A stretch of 6,112 nt of DNA from Flavimaricola sp. (GCA_023300365.1 JALZWD010000206.1:1-6112), one strand, 5' to 3'. Positions 1 to 6,057 are shown, counted from the first letter of the stretch. The notes: generated by a model from the sequence alone, not told the origin. Numbers and translations: made by a program.

Positions 1-24
1 CACGCTGGCAAAGACAAAGACCAT
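1..24 (-). CDS. Start of an unidentified gene, running off the left edge
   Basis: Only the first eight codons are visible. They begin with ATG at 24 on the minus strand and read MVFVFASV. A good Shine-Dalgarno sequence, AGGAG, lies at 31-35, six nucleotides before the ATG, which is the main reason to call a start here. The stop of the preceding gene is 37 nucleotides upstream on the same strand, so the two are probably co-transcribed. The visible residues are mostly hydrophobic, which would fit a signal sequence or first membrane segment, but eight residues cannot identify a family. No function is proposed. Confidence 0.45.
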
Positions 25-61
25 TGACGTCTCCTGCATTGTCGCCGAGGCGTCGTACAAC

Positions 62-1141
62 CTACACAAGGCCGATCACACGGGCGATGTTTCGCGACAC
101 ATATCCTGTTTGCGGGAAACCCTGCTGTTGTTGCCAATTGGTCAGGGCATTACGTGTGCCACTTCCGAAAATACCGTCGACACCACGCGTGTTGTAATTC
201 AGTACATTCAAGCTGCGCTGAATGCCGCGCCGTTGTGTGCGGTCCAACCCAAGCGCCTCTTCGGCCAACCGCGCAACCCGACCGGGTTCGGCAACAATCG
301 CCGCGATCCGCGCGCGCGCATCACTGGCAAAGCTGCCGCGCGGATACTGGTCAAGGTATCTGCGGTATTGCACAATCGTGTCTTGCGACCGGGTGCGGTT
401 CCAAAAGTTACGTTCGTCTGCGGCGGCCTGATTGGGCACGCGCACCTGCTGACCATCCGGGTCGGTTACGATAATGCCACGCGGGCGTGCCTCGCCCACA
501 ACAACCAAACGGCGGGGCACAGTCCCTTGGGCCGTGATGCCATCATCGGCGGCCACCGACCGGGCCAATTCGGCCCCCGGCTCAACCAACTCGTCGGCCA
601 TAAACTGTGTTACGGCCTGCGGGGTTCCTTGCAAGACGGTCACGCCCTGAGGGATATTAAGCGTCCCCACGCCTTCGCGAAGCCATGTATCATGGGCACG
701 GTCATCCGACCTTGGCGTGGCCAACATCAAGACCGCAGGCCGACGCGCACTGCTCATGACATGCATCAACGAGTCGACCGAAATCTCGGTTCTTCCAAGA
801 TTGAAATAGTCGGCCTCATCGGCATCCGCCGTCAGATACCACGTCCGTGTGCCATCAGTGACAAACCGGCCCGATAGAACCACGACAATCCGCTCAGCGT
901 CAGGTGCTTCGCGCAAAAATCCTGTCAGCGCCCGGTGCGCAACACTCGCCGATGCTCCCACCGTCGTAATAACGTCAAACCCCGCGCGCTCAAGATGATC
1001 GCTCTGCGACGAAGCCCCCGTTCCAAGCGTGACGTTGCGCAAATCCTCGTAGATGCTGGTGCCCATAACCAGAGCAAGATCCTGCGCCGCACTGGCGCTC
1101 GCAATCAGCCCAAAGGCTGTTCCCAACAGTAATTTTCGCAT
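62..1141 (-). CDS. Secreted caspase-like pseudoprotease with C-terminal peptidoglycan-binding domain
   Basis: This is a 359-residue protein. The chosen start (ATG at 1141) gives a clean signal peptide: MRK, a hydrophobic core over residues 4-14, then ASASAA with likely cleavage near residue 18 or 19. The longer reading from 1183 would put 14 polar residues in front. GGAG lies 11 nt before this ATG. Residues about 22-217 resemble the caspase/metacaspase (peptidase C14) fold: ALVMGTSIYEDL at 23-34, AGFDV at 53-57, VVVLSGRF at 86-93, a DG..YLTADA strand near 96-107, and VLMLATPR at 137-144. The usual SGHG is SGRF, so the catalytic His is Arg92, and the usual DACR is replaced by LATPR. The protein has no cysteine anywhere. 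Residues about 245-283 (FWNRTR...YRRYLDQYPRGSFASDAR) match the linker helices common in bacterial caspase-like proteins. Residues about 292-356 form a PG_binding_1-type domain (VDGIFGSGTRNALTNWQ at 321-337). Inferred role: a non-catalytic periplasmic wall-binding or scaffolding protein. Its relation to the upstream operon is unknown. Confidence 0.85.
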   Translation of the reverse strand: MRKLLLGTAFGLIASASAAQDLALVMGTSIYEDLRNVTLGTGASSQSDHLERAGFDVITTVGASASVAHRALTGFLREAPDAERIVVVLSGRFVTDGTRTWYLTADADEADYFNLGRTEISVDSLMHVMSSARRPAVLMLATPRSDDRAHDTWLREGVGTLNIPQGVTVLQGTPQAVTQFMADELVEPGAELARSVAADDGITAQGTVPRRLVVVGEARPRGIIVTDPDGQQVRVPNQAAADERNFWNRTRSQDTIVQYRRYLDQYPRGSFASDARARIAAIVAEPGRVARLAEEALGLDRTQRRGIQRSLNVLNYNTRGVDGIFGSGTRNALTNWQQQQGFPQTGYVSRNIARVIGLV

Positions 1142-1143
1142 AA

Positions 1144-1182
1144 TGGCCCCCTCTCCTTCACCATCAATGGGCCAATGGGCCA
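1144..1182 (-). promoter_or_regulatory. Possible hairpin around the ribosome-binding site of the caspase-like gene
   Basis: On the minus strand TGGCCC (1169-1174) can pair with GGGCCA (1144-1149), which ends three nucleotides before the ATG at 1141. The GGAG Shine-Dalgarno lies in the 19-nt loop. A second copy of TGGCCC at 1177-1182 offers an alternative left arm, because GGCCCATT is directly repeated there. The arrangement could affect translation, but a 6-bp stem with a loop this long may be coincidental in GC-rich DNA. Confidence 0.3.
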
Positions 1183-1218
1183 CATGTCCTTGATCGTCAG
1201 GCTAGGGGGGCTGGCGCC

Positions 1219-1248
1219 GTTATCCAATAGCTTTAAGTCCGCTTACAA
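1219..1248 (-). promoter_or_regulatory. Weak candidate sigma-70-type promoter for the caspase-like gene
   Basis: The 140-bp gap between the dehydrogenase stop and the start at 1141 contains, on the minus strand, TTGTAA (1248-1243), an 18-nt spacer and GATAAC (1224-1219). Each hexamer matches 4 of 6 consensus positions. Such matches are common by chance, so this is only the best candidate seen. No GC-rich hairpin followed by a T-run was found in the gap, so read-through from the operon is equally possible. Confidence 0.22.
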
Positions 1249-1281
1249 ACGGCATTGCCAAGAAATTTGATAACAGGCGGC

Positions 1282-2019
1282 CTATTTTGCGCCAAAAATC
1301 CGGTAATAGGCCCAATCGGGCAAAAACTGTGACCCGCGAAAAAGCCAAGAAAACAGCATCGGAAAGCTCTTTTTGAACCGTTCGGAATTCATGTGGTCCA
1401 TAAATTCATCTGCCGCCGCCTTGGGCTCCATGATGAACGGCATATGAAAATCATTCTTTTCGGTCAGGCGGGTTTTGATAAACCCCGGATTGACCAATTG
1501 AACCTTAACACCCGTTTTACGCAGGTCGGCCTGCATGCTTTCGGCCAAGGCCATCACCCCCGCCTTGGACGCACAATACCCAATCGCGCCCGGCAATCCG
1601 CGAAAGCCCGACAGCGATCCGGTTATCACGATGTGTCCCGCATCGCGCTCAATCATCGGCCCAATAACCGCGCCAATGCAACGCGACGCCCCAAGATAGT
1701 TGATGTCGGCCATCTGCTCGGCCTTGGCATTGTCCCATGCGTCCGCGGCCATTGGCCAATACACGCCCGCCAGAAAGATCATCCCGTCGATATGCCCGAT
1801 CTGTGCGGCGGCGGCTTCAACGGCCTCGCGGTCTTGCACGTCCACGGCAATGTGGCTGCCCTTGCCGGGTAATTCGGCCACCAATGCCGCCAGCTTGTCT
1901 TCGGACCGCGCGCTTACAATCACCTCGGCGCCCGCGCGACTGATGGCCAAGGCAACTTCGCGCCCCAAACCTTCACTCGCACCAATCAACCAATACCGCT
2001 TACCCTGCCACTCTTGCAC
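1282..2019 (-). CDS. Short-chain dehydrogenase/reductase (SDR), last gene of the operon
   Basis: This is a classical SDR oxidoreductase of 245 residues from the GTG at 2019, a typical length. The numbering here counts from the TTG one codon upstream. The dinucleotide motif GASEGLG is at 14-20. SARSEDKL follows the second strand (37-44), and its basic residue suggests NADP(H). DV is at 61-62, the structural Asn is N108, and the catalytic residues are S136, Y149 and K153 in the YCASK motif. The PG motif is in NPGFIKT (178-184). The usual NNAG reads FLAG (83-86). The hydrophobic tail (FSWLFRGSQFLPDWAYYRIF, 224-243) could rest on a membrane, which would suit a lipid-type substrate, but the substrate cannot be read from sequence. 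TTG at 2022 is only 3 nt from the Shine-Dalgarno, whereas GTG at 2019 is 6 nt away and is preferred. The upstream DUF3833 gene ends 15 nt before it. The position matches the SDR gene at the end of the RpoE-dependent operon of R. sphaeroides, recalled from memory. Confidence 0.92.
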   Translation of the reverse strand: MQEWQGKRYWLIGASEGLGREVALAISRAGAEVIVSARSEDKLAALVAELPGKGSHIAVDVQDREAVEAAAAQIGHIDGMIFLAGVYWPMAADAWDNAKAEQMADINYLGASRCIGAVIGPMIERDAGHIVITGSLSGFRGLPGAIGYCASKAGVMALAESMQADLRKTGVKVQLVNPGFIKTRLTEKNDFHMPFIMEPKAAADEFMDHMNSERFKKSFPMLFSWLFRGSQFLPDWAYYRIFGAK

Positions 2020-2025
2020 CAATCT

Positions 2026-2031
2026 CTCCTC
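2026..2031 (-). promoter_or_regulatory. Ribosome-binding site of the SDR gene (decides the start)
   Basis: GAGGAG on the minus strand lies 6 nt before GTG (2019) and only 3 nt before TTG (2022). The spacing favours the GTG start. It sits in the short gap after the TAG of the DUF3833 gene. Confidence 0.65.
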
Positions 2032-2034
2032 GTC

Positions 2035-2598
2035 CTAGGCCGCATTCGCCGGACGCATCGTCGCCACCAGCTCGGCCACCTTTATCCCGTATTTGCGGAA
2101 TTGCGAACGGTTCATAATCGTGCCGTTCTCCATCAGATACATCCAGTCATTCACGCTTAGGACATGTCCACCGGCATCCTGGGTCAGTTGGATATCGTAA
2201 TTCAGGTTCACCGCCGATCCATGCTGTTGGCCAATCCCTGTGCCCACCAGATCACCCGCTTCGGCGCGGATACTGCCGTCATTGCCAAGCGTGAATATCC
2301 ATTGCCGATCCTGCACATTGCCACTGTCATATTTAAATCGTTCGGTCACGGTGCCAGTGTTGCCCTCCCACTTGGCATCGAAATTTGCGACAAACCGCGA
2401 GGTCACACGGCCCGTGGGGCCATAAATCACGCCTTCGCATTCAATCGGCCCGTTAAACCGCTCGCGCATATCAAACTGCGGCCCATCACTATAATCGGCC
2501 GGGGCCTGTGCTTGAAAGGATGCAAATCGGCTGCACAAAGCGACGGTAACCACCGCCAGCAATACTGCCATCCCAAGGGTCATCAAAAACACTGTCAT
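2035..2598 (-). CDS. DUF3833 family protein with N-terminal membrane anchor
   Basis: This 187-residue protein carries the features of the DUF3833 family: an FNGPIECEGVIYGPTGRVTSRF region at 48-69 (a G.....D/T-G-x-V...RF pattern), W77, TERFKYDSG at 85-93, RQW at 98-100, DLVGTGIGQQHG at 116-127, NDWMYLMENGTIMNRS at 150-165 and KYGIKVAEL at 169-177. Residues 3-21 form one hydrophobic segment, so the body is probably tethered on the periplasmic side of the inner membrane. Cys22 follows this segment, but the preceding Leu makes a poor lipobox. The family has no assigned biochemical activity that I can state with confidence. It recurs beside DUF1365 and flavin amine oxidase genes in ChrR-linked clusters, which suggests a role in membrane-lipid modification or its delivery. 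The start at 2598 overlaps the transporter stop (ATGA) and has a strong GGAGG 7 nt upstream. Longer in-frame readings into the transporter gene are rejected. Confidence 0.85.
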   Translation of the reverse strand: MTVFLMTLGMAVLLAVVTVALCSRFASFQAQAPADYSDGPQFDMRERFNGPIECEGVIYGPTGRVTSRFVANFDAKWEGNTGTVTERFKYDSGNVQDRQWIFTLGNDGSIRAEAGDLVGTGIGQQHGSAVNLNYDIQLTQDAGGHVLSVNDWMYLMENGTIMNRSQFRKYGIKVAELVATMRPANAA

Positions 2599-3830
2599 CT
2601 CTCGTCCTCCAACGTGGTCACCAGCAACAAGGCTATCGCGACCAGTTTCAAAACCGATGGCACAACCGCATAAAGCACCATCAACATCCATTGTGCCTGT
2701 TCGGGATAGCTTCCCGTTCCGGCGTCATATCCAGCCCCCTCTAACAACGGCAGCAAAAGCACCGCCGCAAAGGCCAACGTAAATTTATTCATCAACGACC
2801 AAAGCCCAAAGCCTTGGCCACCATTGGGTGCCACCCGCGCCATCCGTTTGGCAAACATCGCGGGCAACAGCGTCAGGTCCGCTCCGATCGTTGCACCACT
2901 TAATACGCAGACCACCGCAAACTGGATGTGATCGCCGCTCTCCAATGTGATCGTGATGCCAAATGACGCCACCGCCGCGACCATCGCACCAAGCAATACC
3001 CGCTTGTTGCCATACCTTTGCGCCAACCTGCTCCAGAGCGGCGACGACACGGCCGCCGACAGAAAAAACAGCACCAAAAGCGCGCCTTCCCACCCTGCGG
3101 CCCCCAAACGGCCTTCGACGTAAAATAGGAACATTGTCGATGACACGGCCAAGGGGGCGGCATTCACAAAGGCAAGGATCAACAAACGCCGCGCGGTTGG
3201 GTCGGCGAATATAACGCCCATCGGCGTTGGGGCTGCGCTTTCTAAACGCCCGCGCCATTCGGGCGCCATGCCGATCATCGCGGCCAAGGTGACGGCGGCG
3301 AACCCAAAGGCAAACCACGTAAACGGCGCATCAGACACACCCATCAAAACCGTCGGCATCACCGCGGCAATACACACCCCAAGCAAGGCCCCGGTTTCGC
3401 GCCACGCCGCCAGTCGATTATGCCCGCCCGCCAAACCTTCGGCCTTGGCGACCCCTTGTCCATAAAAGTTGATCGTCAAAAACGAAAACGCCGAGAAAAG
3501 CCCCGTGATCGTACAGGCAAACCAAACATACGCATTGATTGGCGGGGTCACGGCAAACAGGCCAATCATCGACACCGCCAACACCACACAGCCCAGCGCC
3601 ACAGCCACTCCCCGACGGCGCAAACGCTCAGAGAGCCAGCCAAAAAACGGGTCTTGGATCATGTCAAACAGGCGCAGCCCAAATAAAACCCATGCCAACA
3701 CCGCAAGGCTCAGCCCATAGGTGTCGGCAAAGAACTTGGGCGCGTAAATATATATCGGCAAACCCGCCGCCGAAATCACCGCCCCCATCAGTGACCACGC
3801 CGGCAACCGCGTCCCAAGGGCGCTGCTCAT
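2595..3830 (-). CDS. MFS transporter, GPH (MelB-like) cation-symporter type
   Basis: This is a polytopic inner-membrane protein of 411 residues, somewhat shorter than the 450-470 usual for MelB-type carriers, with about 12 hydrophobic segments spread from residue 12 to 405. The family mark is RLFDMIQDPFFGWLSERLRRRG at 53-74. It corresponds to the helix II/loop motif of glycoside-pentoside-hexuronide:cation symporters, and D56 and D60 align with the MelB aspartates that bind the coupling cation. RLAAWRETGALLG (139-151) and GADLTLLPAMFAKRMA (316-331) are the other expected conserved stretches. The substrate is unknown. The chromosomal context (flavoenzyme, DUF1365, DUF3833, SDR) argues against a sugar and for a lipid-related or other hydrophobic cargo, but this is inference. 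The ATG at 3830 overlaps the DUF1365 stop by 4 bp, with GAGG in the upstream coding end as a plausible ribosome-binding site. Its stop overlaps the DUF3833 start by 4 bp. The transporter gene of the R. sphaeroides sigma-E operon is of the same annotated type, recalled from memory. Confidence 0.88.
   Translation of the reverse strand: MSSALGTRLPAWSLMGAVISAAGLPIYIYAPKFFADTYGLSLAVLAWVLFGLRLFDMIQDPFFGWLSERLRRRGVAVALGCVVLAVSMIGLFAVTPPINAYVWFACTITGLFSAFSFLTINFYGQGVAKAEGLAGGHNRLAAWRETGALLGVCIAAVMPTVLMGVSDAPFTWFAFGFAAVTLAAMIGMAPEWRGRLESAAPTPMGVIFADPTARRLLILAFVNAAPLAVSSTMFLFYVEGRLGAAGWEGALLVLFFLSAAVSSPLWSRLAQRYGNKRVLLGAMVAAVASFGITITLESGDHIQFAVVCVLSGATIGADLTLLPAMFAKRMARVAPNGGQGFGLWSLMNKFTLAFAAVLLLPLLEGAGYDAGTGSYPEQAQWMLMVLYAVVPSVLKLVAIALLLVTTLEDER
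2606..2610 (-). promoter_or_regulatory. Ribosome-binding site of the DUF3833 gene (decides the start)
   Basis: GGAGG on the minus strand lies 7 nt before the ATG at 2598, inside the last codons of the transporter gene. It supports the 187-residue reading over the longer in-frame ORF that begins at 2691. Confidence 0.7.
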
Positions 3831-4582
3831 CGGCTTACCTCATCCACAGGCGGCTCGGGCCGGGCACGATACCGCGCGCCCTTCCACCAAAGCTTAAGCG
3901 CCTGCCAATGGATCAGGGTCAGAACACGCCGCGACCCGAACGGACGGCGCACCGCAGCCCGCAAAATCCCCGCATTGCTCAATGGTTTGCGCGTGCCCGT
4001 CAGAGTGGCAATCAGGCCACCATTGCCGCGCTTGTATTCAATCCAAATCCCGATCTGCGTGGGCGTGATATCAAACCGAAAAGTATATCCCCCCTCCACC
4101 GGCTGAAACGGTGAAACGTGGAAAATCTTGTCGGCCTCAATCGTCTCGGCGCGGGTAATCTCGCGCAGATCATCGTGGCGGCACAGGTAGGAATGCCTGT
4201 CACCAAAGGTGTTGCTCACCTCGGCAATCACCGCACGCAACACACCCGCTGCGTCATGGCACAGCCAGAAACTCACCGGATTGAACACATGGCCCATGAC
4301 CACCGGCTGCGCCAATAAATCAATCCGGCCCTTCAGGTCGACGTTGTTGGCGGCCAAAACCTCACGCACCCAAACGGCACCGCGCCCGTCCTTGGGCGGC
4401 CCGCCATGGTGGCGATCATGCAAGGCAAACAAACCGCGCCCATTGCGGGCAAACCAACTTGGCCCTTCAACATCCGCCTCGGCATCGAGCAACACATAGT
4501 CGATCGAATACCGAAACGCGTTTTTCACATGACCCCTGCGGCCGTGATATGTCTCGCCCGCGATATGATCGATGCCACTCAC
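3827..4582 (-). CDS. DUF1365 family protein
   Basis: This 251-residue protein is near the usual family length and has every block I expect of DUF1365: FRYSIDYVLLD (23-33), FALHDRHHGG (52-61), GHVFNPVSFWLC (97-108), EVSNTFGDRHSY (121-132), KIFHVSPFQPVEGGYTFRF (152-170) and HWQALKLWWKGARY (225-238). Members are usually encoded next to a flavin-containing amine oxidase and often a cyclopropane-fatty-acid-synthase-like methyltransferase. The family is therefore thought to act in fatty-acid modification, though no reaction is established for this sequence. There is no signal peptide or clear transmembrane segment. The start is taken as GTG at 4582, where GTGA overlaps the amine oxidase TGA. A GTG at 4597 would add five residues but lies within the upstream gene and breaks the MSGIDHIAGE-type beginning. 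No strong Shine-Dalgarno precedes it, so translation is probably coupled to the upstream gene. Its stop overlaps the transporter start (ATGA). Confidence 0.92.
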   Translation of the reverse strand: MSGIDHIAGETYHGRRGHVKNAFRYSIDYVLLDAEADVEGPSWFARNGRGLFALHDRHHGGPPKDGRGAVWVREVLAANNVDLKGRIDLLAQPVVMGHVFNPVSFWLCHDAAGVLRAVIAEVSNTFGDRHSYLCRHDDLREITRAETIEADKIFHVSPFQPVEGGYTFRFDITPTQIGIWIEYKRGNGGLIATLTGTRKPLSNAGILRAAVRRPFGSRRVLTLIHWQALKLWWKGARYRARPEPPVDEVSR

Positions 4583-5877
4583 TCGGCCGCGACGCACAAA
4601 GCAGGCAAGGCCCCCAACCCGCGCACAACATCAACCGCCGACGACAGGCCATCCTCGTGAAACCCGTTCTTCATCCAGGCGCCACAAAACCACGTCGCGT
4701 TTTGCCCATTCATCGCCGCGATCTCTTTTTGTGCCGCCAATGCCGCCAAATCGTACACCGGATGCCGCAACTCGGCCTCGTCCCAAATCAACTCTTCGCG
4801 GATCGTGCGGCGGGTATTGAGCGTCACAAACAACTCATCCTCAACCAACCACGGCTGAAGCCGGTTGAGCCAATAGGTCAGGTCAATCACCGCGCTGTCC
4901 TGCTCGGCGGCCTCGGAATACACCCACGACGACCAAACAGATCGCGCCTTTGGCATCACACTGGCATCGGAATGAAACACCATCCGGTTCGCCTGATACT
5001 TAATCGCGCCCAACTGCGCCGTCTCTTCGGGGCGCGCATCCGACAACAAGCGCAACGTATCATCGGAATGCGTGGCAAAGATGACATCATCAAACGCCTC
5101 CCATTCACCACCCCATGCCTTGACCTCAACCCCGCAGGACGTACGCCGCACACCGTCGACCCCGGCCCCAAGGCGCACATCCACACCTTTGTCCAACATC
5201 GACGCCCCAAGCCGCGAGACATAGTTCACCGAACCGCCGCTGACGGTGTACCACTGATGTTGCCCCGTCACGCCAAGCAGGGCGTGGTTCTCGAAAAACC
5301 GCATCATCGCATGGGCGGGAAATTCCATGATCTTTTCCGTGGGCGTCGACCAAATCGCCCCCGACAACGGCAGCAAGTAATATTTGCGAAAATATTCACC
5401 CACCCCCAACGCATCAAGCAGCCCCGCGATGGTCATCTTGGGGTCTGCTGACAGGCGCACGGCATTCTTGTTGAAATGCAAAATGTCTCGGATCATCCGC
5501 AAAAATTTGGGATTTGCCATGTTCCGCTTTTGCGCAAACAGCGCCCCAAGGCTCGCCAATCCGTACTCAAATTGACCATCCGCAATCGAGGCCCCAAAAC
5601 TCATATTCGAAGGCTCAACCGGCACGTCCAGTTCGGCAAAAAGGTCTGCCATGTGTGGATAATTGGCGTAATTAAACACTAAAAACCCGGTGTCGGCGGA
5701 TTGATCGCCATGGCGCCCGCCCATCTTGGTGCGCGCATGCCCGCCCAGCCGCTTCTCGGCCTCAAACAACACGACCGAATGCTGATCGCCCAACATATGT
5801 GCGGCCCCCATCCCCGAAATACCCGCACCAATTACTGCGATCCGCTTTGGTGCCGGGGCCCCACTCATGTCATTCAT
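4579..5877 (-). CDS. FAD-dependent amine oxidase-type oxidoreductase, first gene of the operon
   Basis: This is a 432-residue flavoprotein of the NAD(P)-binding Rossmann/amine oxidase superfamily, full length for its subgroup. The FAD-binding motif is RIAVIGAGISGMGAAHML at 12-29 (GxGxxG at 17-22), followed by the ribose-binding acid and GG loop, FEAEKRLGGHART at 38-50. DTGFLVFNYANYP (62-74), PLSGAIWSTP (170-179) and VSGGSVNYV (212-220) are typical of the subgroup linked to cyclopropane or modified fatty acids. The C-terminal FAD contact is FCGAWMKNGFHEDGLSSA (397-414). There is no signal peptide, so it is cytoplasmic or membrane-peripheral. In R. sphaeroides a gene of this type heads the sigma-E operon next to rpoE-chrR. 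Flavoenzymes of this kind have been implicated in desaturating methylated fatty acyl chains on the way to furan fatty acids, and this operon's first genes in signalling ChrR turnover (from memory). The start is chosen at 5877, with AACGGA upstream. 5868 is an alternative. The reading from 5988 crosses the promoter region and is rejected. Confidence 0.9.
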   Translation of the reverse strand: MNDMSGAPAPKRIAVIGAGISGMGAAHMLGDQHSVVLFEAEKRLGGHARTKMGGRHGDQSADTGFLVFNYANYPHMADLFAELDVPVEPSNMSFGASIADGQFEYGLASLGALFAQKRNMANPKFLRMIRDILHFNKNAVRLSADPKMTIAGLLDALGVGEYFRKYYLLPLSGAIWSTPTEKIMEFPAHAMMRFFENHALLGVTGQHQWYTVSGGSVNYVSRLGASMLDKGVDVRLGAGVDGVRRTSCGVEVKAWGGEWEAFDDVIFATHSDDTLRLLSDARPEETAQLGAIKYQANRMVFHSDASVMPKARSVWSSWVYSEAAEQDSAVIDLTYWLNRLQPWLVEDELFVTLNTRRTIREELIWDEAELRHPVYDLAALAAQKEIAAMNGQNATWFCGAWMKNGFHEDGLSSAVDVVRGLGALPALCVAAE

Positions 5878-5918
5878 TCTATGTCCGTTCTCGTGGTCGA
5901 GTTCTGTTTTATCAAGGT

Positions 5919-5946
5919 GATACGGACCACCGCCAAGTATGGATGC
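5919..5946 (-). promoter_or_regulatory. Candidate ECF (RpoE/ECF11-like) promoter of the five-gene operon
   Basis: On the minus strand GCATCC (5946-5941) is followed by 16 nt and CGTATC (5924-5919). The expected RpoE/ECF11 pattern, as I recall it, is TGATCC with a -10 beginning CGTA. The -10 start CGTA is intact and the -35 matches 4 of 6. Transcription would begin near 5912, leaving a leader of about 35 nt to the ATG at 5877. The same spacing as the divergent promoter at 5966-5993 supports the call. Confidence 0.5.
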
Positions 5947-5965
5947 AAAGAAATTTAAAAATCGG
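5947..5965. promoter_or_regulatory. A/T-rich tract between two divergent -35 elements
   Basis: This 19-bp segment, mostly A and T (AAAGAAATTTAAAAATCGG), stands out from its GC-rich surroundings. It separates the -35 elements of the leftward and rightward candidate promoters, so it could serve as an upstream (UP-like) element for both. That role is inferred from composition and position only. Confidence 0.35.
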
Positions 5966-5993
5966 TGATCCAACAGCACAAGCCCCACGTAAC
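5966..5993 (+). promoter_or_regulatory. Candidate ECF (RpoE/ECF11-like) promoter reading rightward
   Basis: A perfect TGATCC (5966-5971), a 16-nt spacer and CGTAAC (5988-5993) lie on the plus strand. TGATCC is the -35 known for R. sphaeroides RpoE targets, and CGTAA is a typical -10 for this sigma group as I recall it. Transcription would start near 6000 and run towards the start codon at 6105, where rpoE-chrR would be expected if the R. sphaeroides arrangement holds. This would make it an autoregulatory promoter. Confidence 0.55.
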
Positions 5994-6042
5994 AACCTTA
6001 TGCTAACAACATTAGACGCCACAAAAAACACGGATGTACGCC

Positions 6043-6057
6043 AGCCCGGCGCGGGCT
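6043..6057 (+). repeat. GC-rich inverted repeat in the rightward leader
   Basis: AGCCCG (6043-6048) and CGGGCT (6052-6057) form a perfect 6-bp stem with a GCG loop. It lies in the presumed 5' leader between the rightward promoter and the edge gene. No T-run follows, so it is not a typical intrinsic terminator. It could stabilise or structure the leader. Confidence 0.4.

Noticed and set aside
110..877. A 255-codon plus-strand open frame opposite the caspase-like gene.
   Set aside because: It shows no domain or signal sequence and no convincing ribosome-binding site. The opposite strand has a signal peptide and two domains.
1201..1281. A transcription terminator after the SDR gene.
   Set aside because: Only 3-bp inverted repeats (such as CCG...CGG) were found, and no T-run follows on the minus strand, so an intrinsic terminator cannot be supported.
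2599..2691. A longer DUF3833 reading starting inside the transporter gene.
   Set aside because: ATG at 2598 has an ideal GGAGG and the typical ATGA overlap, and it starts directly at the hydrophobic anchor.
4459..5451. A 330-codon open frame on the plus strand opposite the amine oxidase gene.
   Set aside because: It is rich in Arg, His and Pro with no recognisable domain, as expected for an antisense shadow of a GC-rich gene. The minus-strand frame carries clear FAD-binding motifs.
5878..5988. An N-terminal extension of the amine oxidase from an upstream ATG.
   Set aside because: The extension would translate the promoter region and A/T-rich tract. The flavin motif normally lies close to the N-terminus, and the ATG at 5877 fits this.
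5995..6025. A sigma-70-like pair on the minus strand (TTGTGG and CATAAG) upstream of the operon.
   Set aside because: The -35 matches only 3 of 6 positions and the call is no better than chance. The ECF-type match is closer to the gene and has a partner of identical spacing.
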